Both the position numbers and the translations under genes were made by a program. Source: Platynereis dumerilii (taxonomy: Eukaryota; Annelida; Polychaeta; Phyllodocida; Nereididae). Taken from it: a stretch of DNA of 64,000 bases. Each line of letters starts with the position of its first letter. Within the stretch, counting starts at the first letter, position 1. Shown one piece after another: positions 60,215-64,000 of this stretch. The notes under the pieces are model-generated. The model was not told the DNA's origin and searched no databases. It saw only the letters and a program-made list of their open reading frames with translations. The stretch lies in contig JAPTHN010000007.1 in NCBI GenBank assembly GCA_026936325.1, forward strand, positions 18,536,337 through 18,600,336, read 5' to 3'.

Positions 60215-60745
60215 ATCATCATCATCCATCCATATTCAAATGGGCTGTTTGAATATGTCGCTTTATAGTGGTTTTAAGGGCTCATATTCAAATAAGGATA
60301 TCAATATCCGTCAATATCCAAATGGCTGTTTGAATATTTCACTTATTTAGTGGTTTTGAGAGATCATATTCAAATGGGCTGTTTGAATATGTCGCTTATT
60401 TAGTGGTTTTGGGGGCTCATATTCAAATAAAGATTGAATATCCATCCATACTCAAATGGGCTGTTTGAATATATCGCTTATTTAGTGGTTTTGAGGGCTC
60501 ATATTCAAATAAAGATTGAATATCCATCCATACTCAAATGGGCTGTTTGAATATATCGCTTATTTAGTGGTTTTGAGGGCTCATATTCAAATAAAGATTG
60601 AATATCCATCCGTACTCAAATGGGCTGTTTGAATATGTCGCTTATTTTGTGGTTTTGAGGGCTCATATTCAAATAAAGATTGAATATCCATCCATATTCA
60701 AATTGGCTGTTTGAATATGTCGCTTATTTAGTGGTTTTGAGGGCT
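60215..60745 (+). repeat. 82-bp satellite, about six copies
   Basis: ctcatattcaaataaagatt recurs at 60,416, 60,498, 60,580 and 60,662, exactly 82 bp apart, with the rest of the unit (aaatgggctgtttgaatat, ttagtggttttgaggg) conserved; shorter diverged units lie to the left. Each unit has an inner near-palindrome (atattcaaa with tttgaatat). Confidence 0.95.
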
Positions 60746-60749
60746 CATC

Positions 60750-60838
60750 TGGGTGTGTGCCTCAGAGGATCCGTGACTCTCAGTGCCAGAGTGCAAAAAG
60801 GTCAGAGGAAGTGTGCCTCAGAGGATCCATGACTCAGG
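60750..60838 (+). repeat. Minisatellite (gtgcctcagaggatc units), right block
   Basis: Same units as at 59,745-59,880. Confidence 0.85.
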
Positions 60839-60915
60839 TTTCATTAAAGGCCCAATAAGCTCTAGGCCCGAGGTTGGGAAAGGGGTGTTAAATGGGCGTT
60901 GACCCCATTAAACGG

Positions 60916-60987
60916 CTTTGTCCTAATTAGCTCTTGGCCCAAAGTTCGGAAAGGTCAAGAGGGGTCCAAAGTGCTATATATAGTAGT
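60916..60987 (-). repeat. Inner 72-bp inverted repeat, right copy
   Basis: Exact reverse complement of 49,120-49,191. Confidence 0.9.
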
Positions 60988-61336
60988 CTTGAAAAAGTTC
61001 CCTCAGCTTTTTAAACAAACTTTTCAGTTCTAATCAGGAATCAGGTTCTTGTGCACTTCTTTATTGTTTAAAAGAACTATACAATTTCCATAAATGTCCT
61101 ATAAAATTTGGTTCAGAGTTTAAGAAATTTACTCTGCTTTCAAATAATTATTACATATTTCCTCATTGGGTGAGATTCAAAATCCAGAGAAATCCATCAT
61201 CACAGCTCCTTCAAGTCCTTCAGCGACTAGGCCTAACTTAAGGTCTTCTTCATAAATTGTATTTGGCTTCTCATTTTGTATCACCATGTAATTTATCAAG
61301 TGTCAGCATATCTATTGATAAGAAAATGTTGCTATT

Positions 61337-61575
61337 CAGGGAGCAGGTTCAGGGAGCCAGCTTCCCCAGGGCCCACCTATGTGAAGTTGGCTCCCTGGCA
61401 GCTCCCTGGCAGCTCCCTGGCAGCTCCCTGGCAGCTCCCTGGCAGCTCCCTGGCAGCTCCCTGGCAGCTCCCTGGCAGCTCCCTGGCAGCTCCCTGGCAG
61501 CTCCCTGGCAGCTCCCTGGCAGCTCCCTGGCAGCTCCCTGGCAGCTCCCTGGCAGCTCCCTGGCAGCTCCCTGAA
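61337..61575. repeat. Foldback repeat with 11-bp CTCCCTGGCAG array (~17 copies)
   Basis: An arm ttcagggagcaggttcaggg opens the unit and ctccctgaa closes it; between are about 17 near-perfect 11-bp ctccctggcag units (61,390-61,570). All frames across the array are open because 11 is not a multiple of 3 and the unit lacks stops; they are not genes. The same word builds the Polinton terminal repeats. Confidence 0.92.
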
Positions 61576-62126
61576 CAAGAGGTCATGAACAAATTGAAAT
61601 TACACAAGAATGAACTGCAAAATAATTCACATGGAGACAATACATGACTTAACTTATGACTTTCTTTAGACCAATTTAATTTTCCATAACTATGCACACA
61701 TAAAATTATATTTATTTATATATGACGGGGGCAGATCCAGAAAGTGTTGGGGGGGCCCGGGGGGGGGGGGGGTCTGGTTTAAACCGAGAAATGGCTTTGT
61801 GAACATTCTTAAAACTGTACTTGTTCATTTTAATGATAATGAGCATCGGTGTAGAAACCGGGCGGAGGGGAACGGGGGCGGCAGAGGCAGCTGCCCCCCT
61901 AAAAATCCGGTAACCGTCAAAATTGACAAATGTTGAATTAGGGCAAAGATTTGAAAAATTCGGACAGTAAGCTCCATTGGGCCAATTGTGAATTGCCCCC
62001 CTAAAAGACCACCTCTCTAATGCCTTATAATGACCAGCATGTAACTAAACTTCTTTAACTGTGATATGTCGGTGAACATGCTTTCTTAATGCGTTTGTAC
62101 ACAATGACATTTTTAAAGTGATTTTA

Positions 62127-62285
62127 GGCCACACCTAATAAATTTTATGGGTGAGAGAATTGCCTCTTTTAAAACAATCAAATTAATATTAAAATGAATT
62201 TCTAGAATAATTTACCACAAACATGGATCACAAAAGTCTGTTGAAAAAATTAAATTCCCCATCATGAAAAGATAACCAGAATTTT
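62127..62285 (+). mobile_element. Fragment related to the 18.9-kb GGCCACACC element
   Basis: ggccacacctaataaatttt, then catggatcacaaaagtctg and aaaaattaaattccc parallel the left end of the element at 18,916, with divergence. No right end is seen, so it is probably truncated. It lies inside the Polinton right part. Confidence 0.7.
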
Positions 62286-62486
62286 TACAATTTACTTTAC
62301 TTGCTCATATATTTCCCATTGACAGGTAGGCTATTTAGAATCCAGAGAACTTAATCTTCACAACTCTTTCCATGAACATGCCTAATTAGATGTGGCTTTC
62401 AGTTTCGTATCACATTGTGAAAGTGTAAATTTATTCAAATTCTCTTACCTGAATTAACACTTTCCCAAATTCATCTGAAAAACTTG

Positions 62487-62592
62487 CTGTTCAGGGAGCT
62501 GGTTCAGGGAGCCAGCTTCCCAGGGCCCACCAATGTGAAGTTGGCTCCCTGGATCTGGCTCCCTGGCAGCTCCCTGGCAGCTCCCTGAACGA
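62487..62592. repeat. Second, short copy of the CTCCCTGG foldback repeat
   Basis: gttcagggagctggttcagg to cagctccctgaac, with only a few 11-bp units. The non-tandem part (gcccaccaatgtgaagttgg) matches the left part of the longer copy at 61,337. Confidence 0.88.
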
Positions 62593-62695
62593 TCTGTCAC
62601 CAGTGTTGGGCAAGTTATCAACAATGTTAACTGAGTTAACAAGAACAACTAAAAAAAAAGGTGGATAAACAACACAATAAGGTCATATTTTATTG

Positions 62696-62697
62696 AT

Positions 62698-62742
<45 letters not shown>

Positions 62743-62743
62743 C

Positions 62744-62801
<58 letters not shown>
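62696..62801 (+). repeat. (GATA)n microsatellite
   Basis: About 26 GATA units with one GACA variant. Confidence 0.97.
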
Positions 62802-63131
62802 GTTACACTGCTGTGAGGCTCTTTGATTGACAACTTATTGACAATTTTTTTCCAACATTTAATCCATTGTACGGATTTTTACTGTTTTACTTTTTAGACT
62901 GAAAGGTAATGATTTTGTGCTTTGAGACTGAAAAAATATGAATTTGGACTTTCATATATTTTGGATTTGGACACTTTTTTTACTCTGTCTCTATTTTTTT
63001 TTCTCTCTTTCTTCATCTTCTTCTTTTATTACCACTGTACAGTCGTACAGAAGTTTAACACTTGCATTTCCAATTGTATTTGATGGTATATGACTTCAAA
63101 TAAAATAATACATACAATGTAGATTAAACAT

Positions 63132-63530
63132 AATTGTATACAAATGCATTAAAAAAGCAGGTACCCTGTTAAAAACAATTTAGTCACTTACTAGTCATTA
63201 TCATTAACATGGCCAAGTAAGGTTTTTAGACTATCAGAAATGACATCACCGACAATGACTGGTTTGGTGGCACTTCCCACTGTATGGATGAGCTTTTATG
63301 ATGATCAGCATCAAGTGAGTAGCCCCAATGCTGGGGTTATTTTCAGTTAAAAATTCCAGGGAGCTGTGAGGGAGCCATCAGGGAGCTAGTTCAGGGAGCC
63401 AGGTTCACAATTTCCAGGGAGCTCCTAGGGAGCTGCCAGGGAGCTAGTTCAGGGAGCTATCTTCACTTTCTCAGGGAGCTACCAGGGAGCTGCCAGGGAG
63501 CCAAATCCAGGGAGCCAACTTCACCTGACT
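63132..63530 (-). repeat. Polinton right terminal inverted repeat
   Basis: Reverse complement of 48,430-48,825 with roughly a dozen or so scattered differences. Confidence 0.92.
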
Positions 63531-64000
63531 GTCTCTTTCCTGGATCTAATATCAGGTTTTCATGAGCTTAGGAATTCTGTTTCGATGTGACATGGAATAA
63601 TTGGCAAAGCAGATTTTTTTACTTCCAACAATTCATAGGCAGACTGCTTAAATATCACAAGACAGAGGTTTGTGTAACGTCTGGTCAAGCCACAAGTCAG
63701 GTAATCAATCTTTCATAGACTTCCCACAGTAGTTTAACTGTCCGGAGCCAAGCTTTTGTACTTAAAAAAAAAGCCTGTGTGTGAATAATTATAATCTCTG
63801 TTTTGCCTGACAATGTTAGCCAAATAATTTTCAATGTGAAAAAGGCCAAAAAGTTGGGCCTATTTGTATTTCATGTATATATACCTCTTTATTAACTTTT
63901 CAAGAATTTTGTACTGTGAGCAGTAGGTTTTATTATTCTGTTTAACTTAAGCAAAGTATTTGGTTTTTAGACAATCAGCACAAGATATTCCAGAAAATCA
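63531..64000 (+). repeat. Host tandem repeat array, unit continuing after the Polinton
   Basis: Begins with the second copy of gtctctttc and continues cctggatctaatatcagg, matching 47,700 onward; gtcaagccacaagtcaggta occurs at about 63,685. The unit runs off the window. Confidence 0.85.

Larger units (their letters stand above)
48430..63530 (-). mobile_element. Polinton/Maverick (virus-like fossil), 15.1 kb
   Basis: Ends agtcaggtgaagttgg and ccaacttcacctgact head ~395-bp inverted repeats. Minus-strand genes in order of transcription: integrase (58,470), packaging ATPase (57,394), a small basic protein, a candidate minor capsid gene, a small NLS-bearing gene, double-jelly-roll major capsid gene, two small genes, and protein-primed DNA polymerase B ending at 49,480. 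No adenain-like protease was recognised. The right part (58.5-63.1 kb) carries satellites and foldback repeats instead of genes. Most genes are open, with a few breaks overall, and the two end repeats differ at only scattered positions, so the copy is probably young in evolutionary terms. Lineage: animal Polinton with F54H12.2-like capsid. Confidence 0.93.

Noticed and set aside
61257-61697. Four overlapping Ala/Pro/Gly-rich frames on both strands
   Set aside because: The 11-bp unit has no stop codon in any frame, so all frames stay open; no gene is needed to explain them.
1-64000. CRISPR arrays, tRNA or rRNA genes
   Set aside because: Satellites here have no unique spacers between constant repeats, and no cloverleaf or rRNA-like sequence was noticed by eye.

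Overview
This window looks like nuclear DNA from an invertebrate deuterostome, most likely an echinoderm. Host genes have many short exons with GT/AG introns, introns and spacers are AT-rich and crowded with small transposons, and the palindrome taggcctat recurs. The echinoderm assignment is inference from style, not a database match. There is no bacterial-style operon, tRNA, rRNA or CRISPR array that I can see.

Layout: 1-12.3 kb is spacer DNA with LINE scraps, foldback elements and one striking unit (8.84-11.43 kb): a short NADAR-domain reading frame between two ~870-bp inverted arms. 12.35-15.5 kb is a decayed CR1-like LINE. 16.4-18.1 kb is the 3' part of a carotenoid-oxygenase gene, followed by a strange T-rich tandem array (18.34-20.99 kb) that has been split by a 1.9-kb inverted-repeat element carrying its own nested hairpin element. 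22.98-31.26 kb (minus strand) is a complete 12-exon RBR ubiquitin ligase of the RNF14 type (564 codons deduced). 32.18-36.06 kb (plus strand) is a complete five-coding-exon BTB-BACK-Kelch gene that matches IPP (584 codons deduced). The two genes are head to head and probably share a divergent promoter; both would act in protein ubiquitination or cytoskeletal biology. 38.1-39.6 kb is a degenerate minisatellite.

From about 40.4 kb to the window end runs a diverged tandem array of a 1.0-1.4-kb host repeat. It has been invaded repeatedly: a hAT-like element with another hAT-like element inside it (41.0-41.7 kb), a 5'-truncated LINE (42.6-45.17 kb) whose 3' end carries a Tc1-like element (43.38-45.00 kb), and a 15.1-kb Polinton/Maverick (48,430-63,530).

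The Polinton is a virus-like fossil: ~400-bp terminal inverted repeats, a 9-bp direct repeat at its ends, and a block of minus-strand genes (integrase, packaging ATPase, capsid genes, protein-primed DNA polymerase B). It looks fairly young and has only a few breaks. A near-identical unoccupied copy of its target lies about 0.7 kb upstream. Its right third is a collection of satellites and foldback repeats. The most unusual signals are the NADAR inverted-arm unit, the Polinton's repeat architecture, and the nested insertions that allow relative dating.
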